From Desulfuromonas sp. DDH964 (GTDB lineage Bacteria > Desulfobacterota > Desulfuromonadia > Desulfuromonadales > DDH964), in NCBI RefSeq assembly GCF_001611275.1, contig NZ_CP015080.1:3772956-3836955 (forward strand): DNA of 64,000 bases. Direction: 5' to 3'. Within the stretch, counting starts at the first letter, position 1. The number at the start of each line of letters is the position of its first letter. A model generated the notes under the pieces. It had not been told where the DNA came from. It was given only the letters and a program-made list of their open reading frames with translations, and ran no database searches. The position numbers and the translations under genes are program-made. Positions 7,671-15,858 of this stretch are shown piece by piece.

Positions 7671-8666
7671 CTACCCCTCCATCTCGATCAGGGAGTGGTC
7701 GCCGATGTTCATCCGGCGCGGCGAACCGGCCAGGGTCACCGCATCGCCGAGGATGCTCCCCTCCAGGACCAGGGAGCGCACCGTGCTGTTGGCGTTGATG
7801 ATCGAATCGCAAATCACGCTGTTCTCGACGACGCTGCCGGTCGCCACCGAAACGTAAGGCCCGATGATGCTGTTGCGAACCGTGACCCCGTAGCCGATAT
7901 GGACCGGTTCGATCAGCACCGAATCGACGACCTCGCCGTGACAGTGATGGCGCCCTTCAAGGAGGTAGCGATTGGTTTCGAGCAGCGTCTCGGGCTTGCC
8001 GCAGTCGAGCCAGGCGTCGATCTCCGGAGCCCGGAACTTGAGGCCATCGGCGATCATTCGCATGAAGACGGCGGGGAGGTAATACTCCCCCTTGACCGTC
8101 TCGCCGGCGGCGATGGTCCGCTCGAGGTAGCCCATGAAGCCGGCCCCATCCTTGAGATAGTAGAGGCCGACCTGAGCGAGCCGGGAAACCGGGGTGTCCG
8201 GTTTCTCGACCATATCGACGATGAACTCCCCCGCGACGACGTTGACTCCGAAGCGCTGGTAATCTTCGACCTCTTTGGAGTAGATCAGACCGTCACAGTC
8301 GCTGCAAAGCTGGGGGATCCGGCCGAGGTCGGCGACAAAGATGGTGTCGTTGAAAACCACCAGGACATCATCGCCGGGAGCGATCCGCGGAGCTGCCAGG
8401 GCGACCGCGTGGGCGGGACCGAGACGCTCCTTCTGCACGATGTAGTGGCAGTTGAGCGCCGGAAAGCTGCGCTTCATGAACTCCTCGATCTGGCCGCCGT
8501 TTTCGTCGGTGATGAAAATATACTCGGTCACCGGCGCCTGGCTGAGGCGACTGACGATATGCTCGAGGACGGTCTTGCCGGCGACCTGGACCAGGGATTT
8601 GGCCTTGCTGATGGTGTGGGGGCGCAGCCGCGTCCCCTTGCCGGCCACCGGGAGAATGACTTTCAT
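7671..8666 (-). CDS. Sugar-phosphate nucleotidyltransferase with hexapeptide repeats
   Basis: This 331-residue enzyme starts with the nucleotide-binding signature MKVILPVAGKGTRLRPHT and an SKAKSLVQVAGK lysine motif, as in glucose-1-phosphate thymidylyl/uridylyltransferases. The metal Asp lies in VLVVFNDTIF. From about residue 245 the sequence becomes left-handed beta-helix hexapeptides (IGYGVTVRNSIIGPYVSV...). The bipartite layout fits an NDP-sugar pyrophosphorylase that activates a hexose-1-phosphate for polysaccharide synthesis; the nucleotide and sugar are not determinable. GGAGGG precedes the ATG. The gene stands alone. Confidence 0.85.
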   Translation of the reverse strand: MKVILPVAGKGTRLRPHTISKAKSLVQVAGKTVLEHIVSRLSQAPVTEYIFITDENGGQIEEFMKRSFPALNCHYIVQKERLGPAHAVALAAPRIAPGDDVLVVFNDTIFVADLGRIPQLCSDCDGLIYSKEVEDYQRFGVNVVAGEFIVDMVEKPDTPVSRLAQVGLYYLKDGAGFMGYLERTIAAGETVKGEYYLPAVFMRMIADGLKFRAPEIDAWLDCGKPETLLETNRYLLEGRHHCHGEVVDSVLIEPVHIGYGVTVRNSIIGPYVSVATGSVVENSVICDSIINANSTVRSLVLEGSILGDAVTLAGSPRRMNIGDHSLIEMEG

Positions 8667-8788
8667 AAGAACCCTCCGTTAAAATGTAGGCTTGAAATGG
8701 ACGGTGCGCTTCGGCTAGGGTAACGCCGCCGGCTCACACCCCTGTTCACCTTACCAGTACCGCCCCTGCCACCCTTCGAGGAGCAGCC

Positions 8789-9658
8789 ATGAACGACCAC
8801 CTGATTCGCATCCTGACCAGCGACGGTTCACTGCGGGCGGTCGCCGCCCTGACCACCAACCTCGCCGAGGAGACCCGCCACCGCCAGCAGACCGACCCGA
8901 CCGCCACCGTCGCCATCGGCCGGGTGGTGACCGCCGCCGCCCTCCTCGGCAGCCTCCTCAAGGGAGCGCAGCGCCTGGCTTTGATCCTCGAGGGGAACGG
9001 GCCGCTGCGCCAGCTTTCCGCCGAATCGGATGCCCATGGCAACCTGCGCGCCACTCTCAAGGAGCCGGTCGCCGGTCTGCCGCCGAAAGAAGACCGCTTT
9101 GACGTCGCCGGAGCGATCGGCCGCGCCGGTTTTTTGCAGGTGGTAAAGGATCTCGGCCTGCGCGAACCGTATCGCGGCATGGTCCAGCTGGTCGCCAGTG
9201 AAGTCGCCGAGGACCTTGCCTGGTACCTGACCCATTCCGAGCAGGTCCCCTCCTCGGTCGGCCTCGGGGTCACCCTGGGCCCGGAAGCGGAGGTGAAAGC
9301 CGCCGGCGGTTTCCTGGTCCAGGCGATGCCGGGCTGCGACGAAGAGCTGCTGGCCCGTGTCGAGGAGCGCGTTCGCCTCCTGCCGCCGGTCAGCACCCTG
9401 CTCGCCCGGGGGGAGTCACCGGAACAGATCGTCGCCCGGCTCTTCGCGGGGATTCCCTACACGGTCCAGCTGCGCACCGAACTCGCCTACCGCTGTACCT
9501 GCCGCCGGGAACAGGTGCGCGCCATGCTCGCCACCCTCGACCCGGAAGAGCTGCAGGAGCTGGCCGCGGCCGGGGAGGAGGTAACCGTCACCTGTGAATT
9601 CTGCAAGGAACCCTACCGTTTTTCGGCCGCGGAGGTCGGCGAGCTCGCCGGTTCGTAG
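8789..9658 (+). CDS. hslO: Hsp33 redox-regulated chaperone
   Basis: This is a 289-residue cytosolic holdase activated by oxidation. The C-terminal zinc switch is complete: CTC (C236, C238) and CEFC (C269, C272), the CxC...CxxC pattern diagnostic of Hsp33. The N-terminal domain has the family's GRVVTAAALLGSLLKG segment. GAGGAG lies upstream of the ATG. The last 46 bases overlap the convergent lipoprotein gene, so the 3' ends are mutually antisense. A role in protecting an anaerobe during oxygen exposure is consistent with the family. Confidence 0.95.
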   Translation: MNDHLIRILTSDGSLRAVAALTTNLAEETRHRQQTDPTATVAIGRVVTAAALLGSLLKGAQRLALILEGNGPLRQLSAESDAHGNLRATLKEPVAGLPPKEDRFDVAGAIGRAGFLQVVKDLGLREPYRGMVQLVASEVAEDLAWYLTHSEQVPSSVGLGVTLGPEAEVKAAGGFLVQAMPGCDEELLARVEERVRLLPPVSTLLARGESPEQIVARLFAGIPYTVQLRTELAYRCTCRREQVRAMLATLDPEELQELAAAGEEVTVTCEFCKEPYRFSAAEVGELAGS

Positions 9659-10107
9659 CGCAGCGTCAGCTCCAGGGGTGGACCGTCGCCCACCTCCGGA
9701 GTCAGCTGCAGGCGACTGGCATCGAGGCCACGGCGACGGAAATAGCGAGTCAGCAGTTCGGTCCGGGCGGTCGCCAGCTGCACGGCATAAGCGGCCGGCT
9801 CGGCGGCAGCGCGCACCCTAGCGGAAAAATAGAGCTGCGGGTAGGCAGCCAGCTGCGCCGCCAGCGGGTCGAGGAGTTCGGTGCCGCCGGCCAGCGGCAG
9901 GACGGCGCCGGCGCTGAACAGAATTTCGCCGGGATAACTCACCACCAGCGGCTCGGTGGTACTGAGAACCGCCCCGGGCAGTTGGCCAAAACTCAGGCGC
10001 AGGCTGTCGAGGTCGGGCCGCTCCGGCAGCGGGGCTTGCGGCGCCGACGGCACGCAGGCGACCAGGGTCAGGGTCAGCAGCAACAGGGCAAGCGATCGCA
10101 GCAGCAT
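9613..10107 (-). CDS. Small OmpA-like lipoprotein
   Basis: About 164 residues. The lipoprotein signal MLLRSLALLLLTLTLVAC contains a lipobox ending in LVAC. The mature part has an OmpA/Pal-like peptidoglycan-binding pattern: a central strand-helix segment (YPQLYFSARVRA) and AVQLATARTELLTRYFRRRGLDASRL, which matches the helix after the OmpA N-x-x-L-S-x-x-R-A region although key residues are degenerate. The start is set at MLLRS because GGAGGT lies seven bases upstream. The 3' end overlaps hslO. The OmpA assignment is tentative; the lipoprotein call is firm. Confidence 0.65.
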   Translation of the reverse strand: MLLRSLALLLLTLTLVACVPSAPQAPLPERPDLDSLRLSFGQLPGAVLSTTEPLVVSYPGEILFSAGAVLPLAGGTELLDPLAAQLAAYPQLYFSARVRAAAEPAAYAVQLATARTELLTRYFRRRGLDASRLQLTPEVGDGPPLELTLRYEPASSPTSAAEKR

Positions 10108-10182
10108 CGGTCTAACCTCCATATGGTCTCCGCGGGCGGGCTGGCGCCGAGTATAGCAGATGCCCGTCCCCCGGACCAGCCT

Positions 10183-10351
10183 CTAGGAGACTGTCGGACT
10201 ATCCATGCGCCGACTGCAAATCCAGCTGTTCGGCCCAGATTTCGGCTCCTTTTTGACTCAAAGCTCTGGCTATGAGCCCGCAAACGAGCCGAAATCTGGT
10301 CTCAAACATCCGAATTTTCGCTTCGCCCCGCATAGTCCGACAGGCTCCTAG
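10183..10351. mobile_element. 169-bp MITE-like inverted-repeat element
   Basis: The terminal inverted repeats CTAGGAGaCTGTCGGACTAT (10183-10202) and its complement at 10332-10351 match at 19 of 20 positions. Inside them a second perfect 14-bp inverted repeat (CCAGATTTCGGCTC at 10235-10248, complement at 10286-10299) makes a nested dyad. No coding capacity is present. The right end contains the stop codon of the ABC exporter gene. No clear target duplication is visible, so it may be a MITE or another mobile palindromic repeat. Confidence 0.7.
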
Positions 10352-12150
10352 CGTCCTTCCAACCCCACCGGGTCACCCACCTTTTCCTCATCGATGCCGA
10401 GATCCTGCAGGCGCCAGAGCTTGGCGTAATGCCCGTCCCGGGCAAGGAGCTCGCTATGACTGCCACTCTCGCAGATGCGGCCGCGGTGCAGCACGACGAT
10501 GCGTCCGGCCTGGCGCGCGCTGCGCAGCCGGTGGGCGATCAACAGCATGCTGCACTCCGCGGGAAGGGCGCGCAGCGCCGTCGTCACCCGCCCCTCGGTG
10601 CCGGCATCGAGACGGCTGGTCGCCTCGTCGAGGATCAGCAGCCGGGGCCGCCGCACCAGGGCGCGCACCAGGCAGAGGAGCTGGCGCTCGCCGGAAGAGA
10701 GGTTACGGCCGCGCTCGCCGAGGCGGGCCCGAAGGCCACCGAGTTCGGCAACAGTTGTCGCCAGGCCGCAGTCGCCGAGGAGTTGCAGCAGGCCCTGATC
10801 GTCGCAGCTCCCCGTCGGGTCGAGGTTGTCGCGCAGGCTGCCGGCAAAGAGGAAGGGTTCCTGGGAGACCCAGGCGCAGCGTTCGCGCCAGGCGTCGAGG
10901 TCGAGCGCGGCGAGAGGCTGCCCGCCAACCTGGATCGTCCCCTGCTGCGGCCGGTAAAAACCGAGCAGGAGACGGCCGAGGGTGGTCTTGCCGCTGCCGG
11001 TGGCGCCAACCAGGGCGATCCGCTCCCCGGGAGCGATGACCAGATCGATCTCCTGCAGCGCCGGGGTCTCGCCGTCGTAGCTGAAACTGACGCGCTCAAG
11101 GCGGATTTCCCCATCATTGCCCGGAAGCGCGCTACCGCTCAGCTCCGCCGGCTGGTCGGCAAGATTGAAGATCCGCTCCAGGGAGGCGTTACTCGCCTGC
11201 ACGATCGAATACTTGGCCGAGAGGTCGCGCAACGGCGCGAAGAATTTCTGCACATATTCGAGAAAGGCAACCAGGGTACCGAAACTGGCGACGCCGGCGA
11301 TCACTTCGCCGCCGCCGCGCCAGAGCAGGGCGGCAATCGCCAGCGCGCCGAGAACCTCGACGGCGGCATAGAGGAAGGCGTCCCAGCTGATCACGCGCAG
11401 GGTGCTGGCGCGGTAGACCTCCTGCAGCCCGGCAAATTCCCTGAGGGTGCGCTCCTCCTGGCCGAAGAGGCGCACCTCGCCGATGCCGGCGATGCGTTCG
11501 GCGACGAAGGCGTTGAGGTCGGCCAGCCGCGCCCGCACCAGGCGCATGGCGCCGCGCATGCTGCGCCGGAACAGGAACAGGATGCCGAGCAGTGGCGGCA
11601 GTACCGCGAAGGCGACCAGCGAGAGGTGCAGGTCGAGCCAGAGCATGGCGGCGACGGTCAGGGCGAGGGTCAGCAAATCGCCGAGAGCGGCAACCACCCC
11701 CGAGCCGAAGAGCTCGCCGACATTCTCGACGTCACTGGTCAACCGGGTCACCAGCCGCCCCGAGGGGTGGTGATCGAACCAGGCCGCCGGCAGCCGCAGC
11801 AGGCGCGGGAACCCTTCGGCGCGCAGCGCCGCCATGATGCGCTGGCCAAGGGCCTGCACCAGGTAGCCCTGGACAAAGAGGAGGAGGCTCTCGAGGAGGA
11901 CCGCGCCGAGCAGCAGTCCGCCCCAGTGGGGGAGCCGGTTCAGGGTGCCGGGGACAACGGCGTCGTCGATCAGCTGCATCACCAGCCACGGCTGCGCCAG
12001 CTTGGCGGCGCTGATCAGCGGCAGCAGCAAAAGGGCGAACAGGGCGCTGCCGCGCCAGGGTCGCATCAGCCCGAGGTAGCGCCGGAAGAGGCGCCAGTCG
12101 AAATGACGGCCGCTGATTTCGTCCCCGGCGGGGAACCCGTGGGGGGTCAT
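10348..12150 (-). CDS. ABC exporter, fused membrane and ATPase subunit (second of a pair)
   Basis: This 600-residue type IV ABC transporter half has a six-helix membrane domain from about residue 25 to 320, then an ATPase domain with Walker A GATGSGKTTLG, signature LSSGERQLL, Walker B LLILDEATS and switch His in LIAHRL. It starts at an ATG that overlaps the stop of the partner gene (ATGA). The two presumably form a heterodimer like MdlAB/BmrCD exporting drugs or lipids. Its TAG stop lies inside the terminal repeat of the MITE-like element, so the natural C-terminus may have been altered. Confidence 0.9.
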   Translation of the reverse strand: MTPHGFPAGDEISGRHFDWRLFRRYLGLMRPWRGSALFALLLLPLISAAKLAQPWLVMQLIDDAVVPGTLNRLPHWGGLLLGAVLLESLLLFVQGYLVQALGQRIMAALRAEGFPRLLRLPAAWFDHHPSGRLVTRLTSDVENVGELFGSGVVAALGDLLTLALTVAAMLWLDLHLSLVAFAVLPPLLGILFLFRRSMRGAMRLVRARLADLNAFVAERIAGIGEVRLFGQEERTLREFAGLQEVYRASTLRVISWDAFLYAAVEVLGALAIAALLWRGGGEVIAGVASFGTLVAFLEYVQKFFAPLRDLSAKYSIVQASNASLERIFNLADQPAELSGSALPGNDGEIRLERVSFSYDGETPALQEIDLVIAPGERIALVGATGSGKTTLGRLLLGFYRPQQGTIQVGGQPLAALDLDAWRERCAWVSQEPFLFAGSLRDNLDPTGSCDDQGLLQLLGDCGLATTVAELGGLRARLGERGRNLSSGERQLLCLVRALVRRPRLLILDEATSRLDAGTEGRVTTALRALPAECSMLLIAHRLRSARQAGRIVVLHRGRICESGSHSELLARDGHYAKLWRLQDLGIDEEKVGDPVGLEGR

Positions 12151-13877
12151 GGCGCCACCTCCAGGGCATCCTGCAGCTGCTCGCGGCGGAAAAGGCGGGC
12201 ATAGAGACCGTCGGCGGCGAGGAGTTCGGCATGGCGGCCGCACGCCACCAGGCGCCCCCGGTCGAGGACCAGCACCTGCTCGACGCCGGCGAGGAGCGAT
12301 ACCCGGCTCGAAACCAGCACCACCGTCCGCCCCGCCAGCTTTGGTCGCAGCCGCGCCCAGACCCGGCGCGCGGTGACGGCGTCGAGGTGGCTGAAGGGGT
12401 CGTCGAGGAGCCAGAGGTTGCCGTCGCGCGCCAGTGCCCGGCCCAGGGCTACCCGCTGCCGCTGCCCGCCGGAAAGGCTGACCCCCCCCTCCCCGACCGC
12501 CGTGGCAAAACCGGCCGGCAGCTCCGTAAGATCGCTGTCGAGGGCGACGGTTGCGGCAATCTCGGCAAGGAGCCGCTCGTCCCCGGCCGGGTCGGCGTAG
12601 AGCAGGTTCTGGCGCAGGCTGCCGGAGAAAAGGCGCCCCTCCTGGGGGACCATCGCCAGCCGGCGGCGGTGGGCGCGCAGATCGAGCCGGGCCAGGTCCT
12701 GGCCCGCAATCAGGAGGGTGCCAGCCGCCGTCGGGTAGAGCCCGGCGATAAGCCGCAGCAGGCTGCTTTTGCCGGACCCGGTCGGCCCGGTAATGCCGAC
12801 CAGGGAGCCGGCCGGAAGGTCGAAAGCGAGATCCTGCAGAACCGGGCGCTCGCCATAGGCGAAGCTGAGTTGGCGGGCGCTGAGGGACGGCGCCCCCGCC
12901 AGCGGCGGCTCGCCACCGGCCGCCTCGGTGCGGGGGGCGGCGAGGATCGGCTGCAGCCGTTCGCTGCTGGCTCGGGCCCGCTGCAGCAGGGTCAGCACCC
13001 AGCCGAGCAGGGTAGTGGGCCAGGCAAGCTGCACCAGGTAGGCGTTGAAGGCGACCAGCTCGCCGAGAGAGAGCTCACCGCCGACCACCAACCGGCCACC
13101 GAAGTAGAATGCGAGCAGGGTGCTCAAGGGGCCGATCACCGTCATCACCGGCAGCACCAGCGCGCGCAGCCGGCTCAGGGCGAGGTTGCGCTCCAGGTAG
13201 CTGGCGTTGCGGCGGTCAAACTCGCGCCCCAGGTGATCGCGCAGATTGTAGGCACGCACCACCGCCTGGCCACTGACCGCCTCCTCCACCGCTTCGCTGA
13301 CCAGTCCGAGCCCCTCCTGGACCTCGCTGGAGCGCTGCAACAGCGAGCGGCTGAGCCGCTTGACCAGCAGCAGCAGGAGCGGATAGGGGAGAAGACCGAT
13401 CAGGGTCAGCCACGGCGCCAGGCGCAGCAGCATGACCAGCGAGAAGAGATAGACGAGCGCCGCGTCGCAGAGGGTCAACAGGCCGAAGCCGGCCATCATC
13501 CGCAGGTTGGCGAGGTCGTTGGTGAAGCGCGACAGCAGGTCGCCGGTCCGGTGGCGGTCGAAAAAGGGGGTCCCCTGGTCGAGCAGCCGGGAGAGGAGAT
13601 CCTGGCGCAGGTCGACTTCAACGTAGCGGGCGGTGTGGAGAAACCGCAGCCGCGACAAAACCCGGGCCGTTCCCCGGGCGAGGGCGGCGGCAGCCATCAG
13701 CCCGGCGGCGACCGCCACCGCCTGCCAGTTGCCGGCGGCGGCGCCGTCGATACCGCGCTGGAGGAGCCAGGGGATGGTCATCGCCAGCAGGTTGGTCAGC
13801 ACCAGCCAGAGCAGGCCGGCCAAGAGGAGCCGCCGGTAGTGGCGCCAGTAGGGGAGGAGAAAGGTCAGGACGGTCAT
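12147..13877 (-). CDS. ABC exporter, fused membrane and ATPase subunit (first of a pair)
   Basis: This 576-residue ABC half-transporter has an N-terminal six-helix domain (start LLPYWRHYRRLLLAGLLWLV) and a C-terminal ATPase with Walker A GPTGSGKSSLLR, Q-loop VPQEGRLF, signature LSGGQRQRVALGRAL and Walker B WLLDDPFSHLDA. The residue after Walker B is Asp where the catalytic Glu normally sits, as in the degenerate site of heterodimeric exporters. The partner's Walker B has the Glu (LDEATS). The start overlaps the Gx-transporter stop, so four or more genes are coupled. Confidence 0.9.
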   Translation of the reverse strand: MTVLTFLLPYWRHYRRLLLAGLLWLVLTNLLAMTIPWLLQRGIDGAAAGNWQAVAVAAGLMAAAALARGTARVLSRLRFLHTARYVEVDLRQDLLSRLLDQGTPFFDRHRTGDLLSRFTNDLANLRMMAGFGLLTLCDAALVYLFSLVMLLRLAPWLTLIGLLPYPLLLLLVKRLSRSLLQRSSEVQEGLGLVSEAVEEAVSGQAVVRAYNLRDHLGREFDRRNASYLERNLALSRLRALVLPVMTVIGPLSTLLAFYFGGRLVVGGELSLGELVAFNAYLVQLAWPTTLLGWVLTLLQRARASSERLQPILAAPRTEAAGGEPPLAGAPSLSARQLSFAYGERPVLQDLAFDLPAGSLVGITGPTGSGKSSLLRLIAGLYPTAAGTLLIAGQDLARLDLRAHRRRLAMVPQEGRLFSGSLRQNLLYADPAGDERLLAEIAATVALDSDLTELPAGFATAVGEGGVSLSGGQRQRVALGRALARDGNLWLLDDPFSHLDAVTARRVWARLRPKLAGRTVVLVSSRVSLLAGVEQVLVLDRGRLVACGRHAELLAADGLYARLFRREQLQDALEVAP

Positions 13878-14443
13878 CGCGGCTCGGCGGCGTCGCGCCG
13901 GCTGCCAAAGACCGGATGGCGACGCAGGGTTTCGAGGAGGAGATCGGCGGCGATGCCGTTGGCGATTCCGGCGCCGAGGGCGAAGAGTAGGAAGTAGGGG
14001 TAGAGGCTCCAGAGCTGCGGGGTGCGCACCAGCAGCAGCCAGGCGACCAGCAGCTGGCCGGTGGCATGGCCGGCGGCGCCGAGGGCGCTGACCCCGACCG
14101 GACCGAGATGGCGGCCGCAGAGGGCCCGGCTCCCCGTCATCAGGGCGGTGGCGGCGATGCCGCCGGCGAGGGAGAGGAAGAAGCCGGGGGCGAAGAGATT
14201 GCCGAGCAGCAGCGACCCAACGCCGATGCGGGTCAGCGCCACCGCCCAGGCGGCGCGGCCGCCGTAAAGGAAGAGGGCGACCAGGGTCAGGATATTGGCG
14301 AAACCGAGGCGGAACCAGGGGGCCGGCGAGGGGAGGAGCGCCTCCACGGTATGCAGGGCGACGGCGAGGGCGGCGAAGAGGGCGAGAAAAACCCGGCGCC
14401 GCCAGCGCTCGAGTTCGAGCGGATCAACGGCTGAGGAGGTCAT
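13874..14443 (-). CDS. Gx transporter / heptaprenyl diphosphate synthase component I-like membrane protein
   Basis: This hydrophobic protein of 189 residues has about five membrane segments, including FLALFAALAVALHTVEALLP and GFANILTLVALFLYGGRAAW. The pattern PWFRLGFANI resembles the Hpre_diP_synt_I family (now often called Gx transporter), an ECF-S-like family usually found beside ApbE and NusG-II proteins, as here. The start MTSSAVDP is inferred because it overlaps the NusG-II gene by 20 bases and GGGAGGG precedes it. The substrate is unknown; a flavin or quinone precursor link is inference from the ApbE neighbour. Confidence 0.75.
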   Translation of the reverse strand: MTSSAVDPLELERWRRRVFLALFAALAVALHTVEALLPSPAPWFRLGFANILTLVALFLYGGRAAWAVALTRIGVGSLLLGNLFAPGFFLSLAGGIAATALMTGSRALCGRHLGPVGVSALGAAGHATGQLLVAWLLLVRTPQLWSLYPYFLLFALGAGIANGIAADLLLETLRRHPVFGSRRDAAEPR

Positions 14444-14819
14444 AGCCCTCCCCCGCCGCGGCAGCGCCGCCGTCGATGCGCACCAGCAGGCCGTTAGGAA
14501 CGCAGGCCAGAAGTTCCCCGGCGCGCTCGATGCGTCCCATGCCGATGCAGACCTTACGCGGACAGGGGGAATCCTCGATACAGACGCGCCCCTGGTGAAT
14601 CGCGAGCCGGGTAATGCCAATGCGGCCGTTCAGTTCCACCCTCCGCTCCTGGTCGAGGGGGGCAGTGTAGATCACCTTGCCGTCGCGTTCGACCAGCAGC
14701 CGTCGCCCCGGCGGACCGGGGCGCAGCCAGACCAGCAGCAGAGCGCAGAGGAGAAGGAGCAGCGCCACCACCAGGCGATCGAGGGGGCGGGTGCGGCGCC
14801 AGGCGCCGCTCAGGGCCAT
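14424..14819 (-). CDS. NusG domain II-containing membrane-anchored protein
   Basis: 131 residues. One N-terminal membrane helix (LVVALLLLLCALLLVWL) is followed by a NusG_II-type beta domain with the Cys pattern VCIEDSPCPRKVCIGMG, a conserved C-x4-CP-x2-C group in this family. Proteins of this type neighbour ApbE and Rnf or Gx-transporter genes. The ATG overlaps the ApbE stop by ten bases and the 3' end overlaps the Gx gene, so the three are co-translated. The biochemical role is unknown. Confidence 0.8.
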   Translation of the reverse strand: MALSGAWRRTRPLDRLVVALLLLLCALLLVWLRPGPPGRRLLVERDGKVIYTAPLDQERRVELNGRIGITRLAIHQGRVCIEDSPCPRKVCIGMGRIERAGELLACVPNGLLVRIDGGAAAAGEGYDLLSR

Positions 14820-15811
14820 GTCACCCTGCCCGCCAGCCCCGGGCTGGTGACGGTGGTGCCGTCGGCGGCGACGATCAGTCCCTCAACTCCCGGAAAGCGG
14901 ATAAGGAGTTCCAGTCCCTGCTGCGGGCCGAGGACGAAGACCGCCGTCGCCAGGGCATCGGCGAGCATCGCCGTCGGGGCGACAATCGTCACCGCCTGGC
15001 AGCGCCGCGCCGGTTGGCCGCTGGCGGGATCGAAGAGGTGATGATAGCGTACCCCGTCGCGCTCGAAGAAACGCTCATAGTCGCCGGAGGTGACCACCGC
15101 GGTGTCGGCCAGCGCCAGGGTGGCGAGGATCGCTTCGTCGTTGCGCGGATGCTGGATGCCGATGCGCCAGGGGCGATCACCGTGGTCGCCGAGCAGGCGC
15201 ATGTCGCCACCGGCGTTGACCGAGGCGTGGCTGACACCGGCCGCCTGCAACAGTGCCGCGGCGCGATCGACGGCGTACCCCTTGGCGATGCCGCCGAGAT
15301 CGACTTGCAGGTCCGGGGCACTCTTGCTGACCGTTCGCCCCGCCAGTTGCAGGTCGCCGGGACCGGTAGCGGCCAGGGCCCCCGCCAGCTCCTCCGGCGT
15401 TGGTACCCGCGGCGTTTCCCCCTCGATATTCCAGAGCGCCTTGAGCCGCCCCAGCCCCATGTCGAAGGCGCCGCCGCTCGCTGCTGCGACCTGCAGGCCG
15501 CTGGCGATGACCGCCGCCGTCTCTGCCGTTACCGCCAGCGGCGTGGTGGCGGCGGAGAGACGGGCGACGTCGCTCTCCGGACGGTAGGGGGACATCAACT
15601 CATCGATGCGGGAGATCTCGGCAAAGGCGCGCTCGACGGCCTGCTCCAGCACCGGCTGCGCCGCCCCGAAGGCGGTTATTTCGACCACCGTCCCCATGAT
15701 GATGCGGCTGCGCCGCACCTCGGCCGCAGGCCCGGAGCGGTCCGGGCAGCCGGTCAGGGTGGCGCAGAAGAGGAGGAACAGTAGGCCATGGAGAAGGCGG
15801 GAGGGGGGCAC
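14810..15811 (-). CDS. apbE: FAD:protein FMN transferase, lipoprotein form
   Basis: This 333-residue enzyme attaches FMN covalently to Thr or Ser of flavoproteins such as RnfG and NqrC. A lipoprotein signal with lipobox LTGC places it outside the inner membrane. ApbE hallmarks are IIMGTVVEITAFG, LMSPYRPESDVARL, LQVDLGGIAKGYAVDRA, NAGGDMRLLG and the late SGDYERFF / HHLFDPASG block. The GTG at 15811, five bases after GAGG, is preferred; another GTG at 15817 is possible. No Rnf or Nqr target gene is in the window, so its substrate must lie elsewhere. Confidence 0.92.
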   Translation of the reverse strand: MPPSRLLHGLLFLLFCATLTGCPDRSGPAAEVRRSRIIMGTVVEITAFGAAQPVLEQAVERAFAEISRIDELMSPYRPESDVARLSAATTPLAVTAETAAVIASGLQVAAASGGAFDMGLGRLKALWNIEGETPRVPTPEELAGALAATGPGDLQLAGRTVSKSAPDLQVDLGGIAKGYAVDRAAALLQAAGVSHASVNAGGDMRLLGDHGDRPWRIGIQHPRNDEAILATLALADTAVVTSGDYERFFERDGVRYHHLFDPASGQPARRCQAVTIVAPTAMLADALATAVFVLGPQQGLELLIRFPGVEGLIVAADGTTVTSPGLAGRVTWP

Positions 15812-15858
15812 GAACACCTCGCGGGAATGGTGCCGGGGGCGGCCGAAAGCGAGGCCGT

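Noticed and set aside
10429..13997. Two long plus-strand frames opposite the ABC exporter pair
   Set aside because: Antisense to two complete ABC transporters with all motifs; composition is that of a shadow frame.
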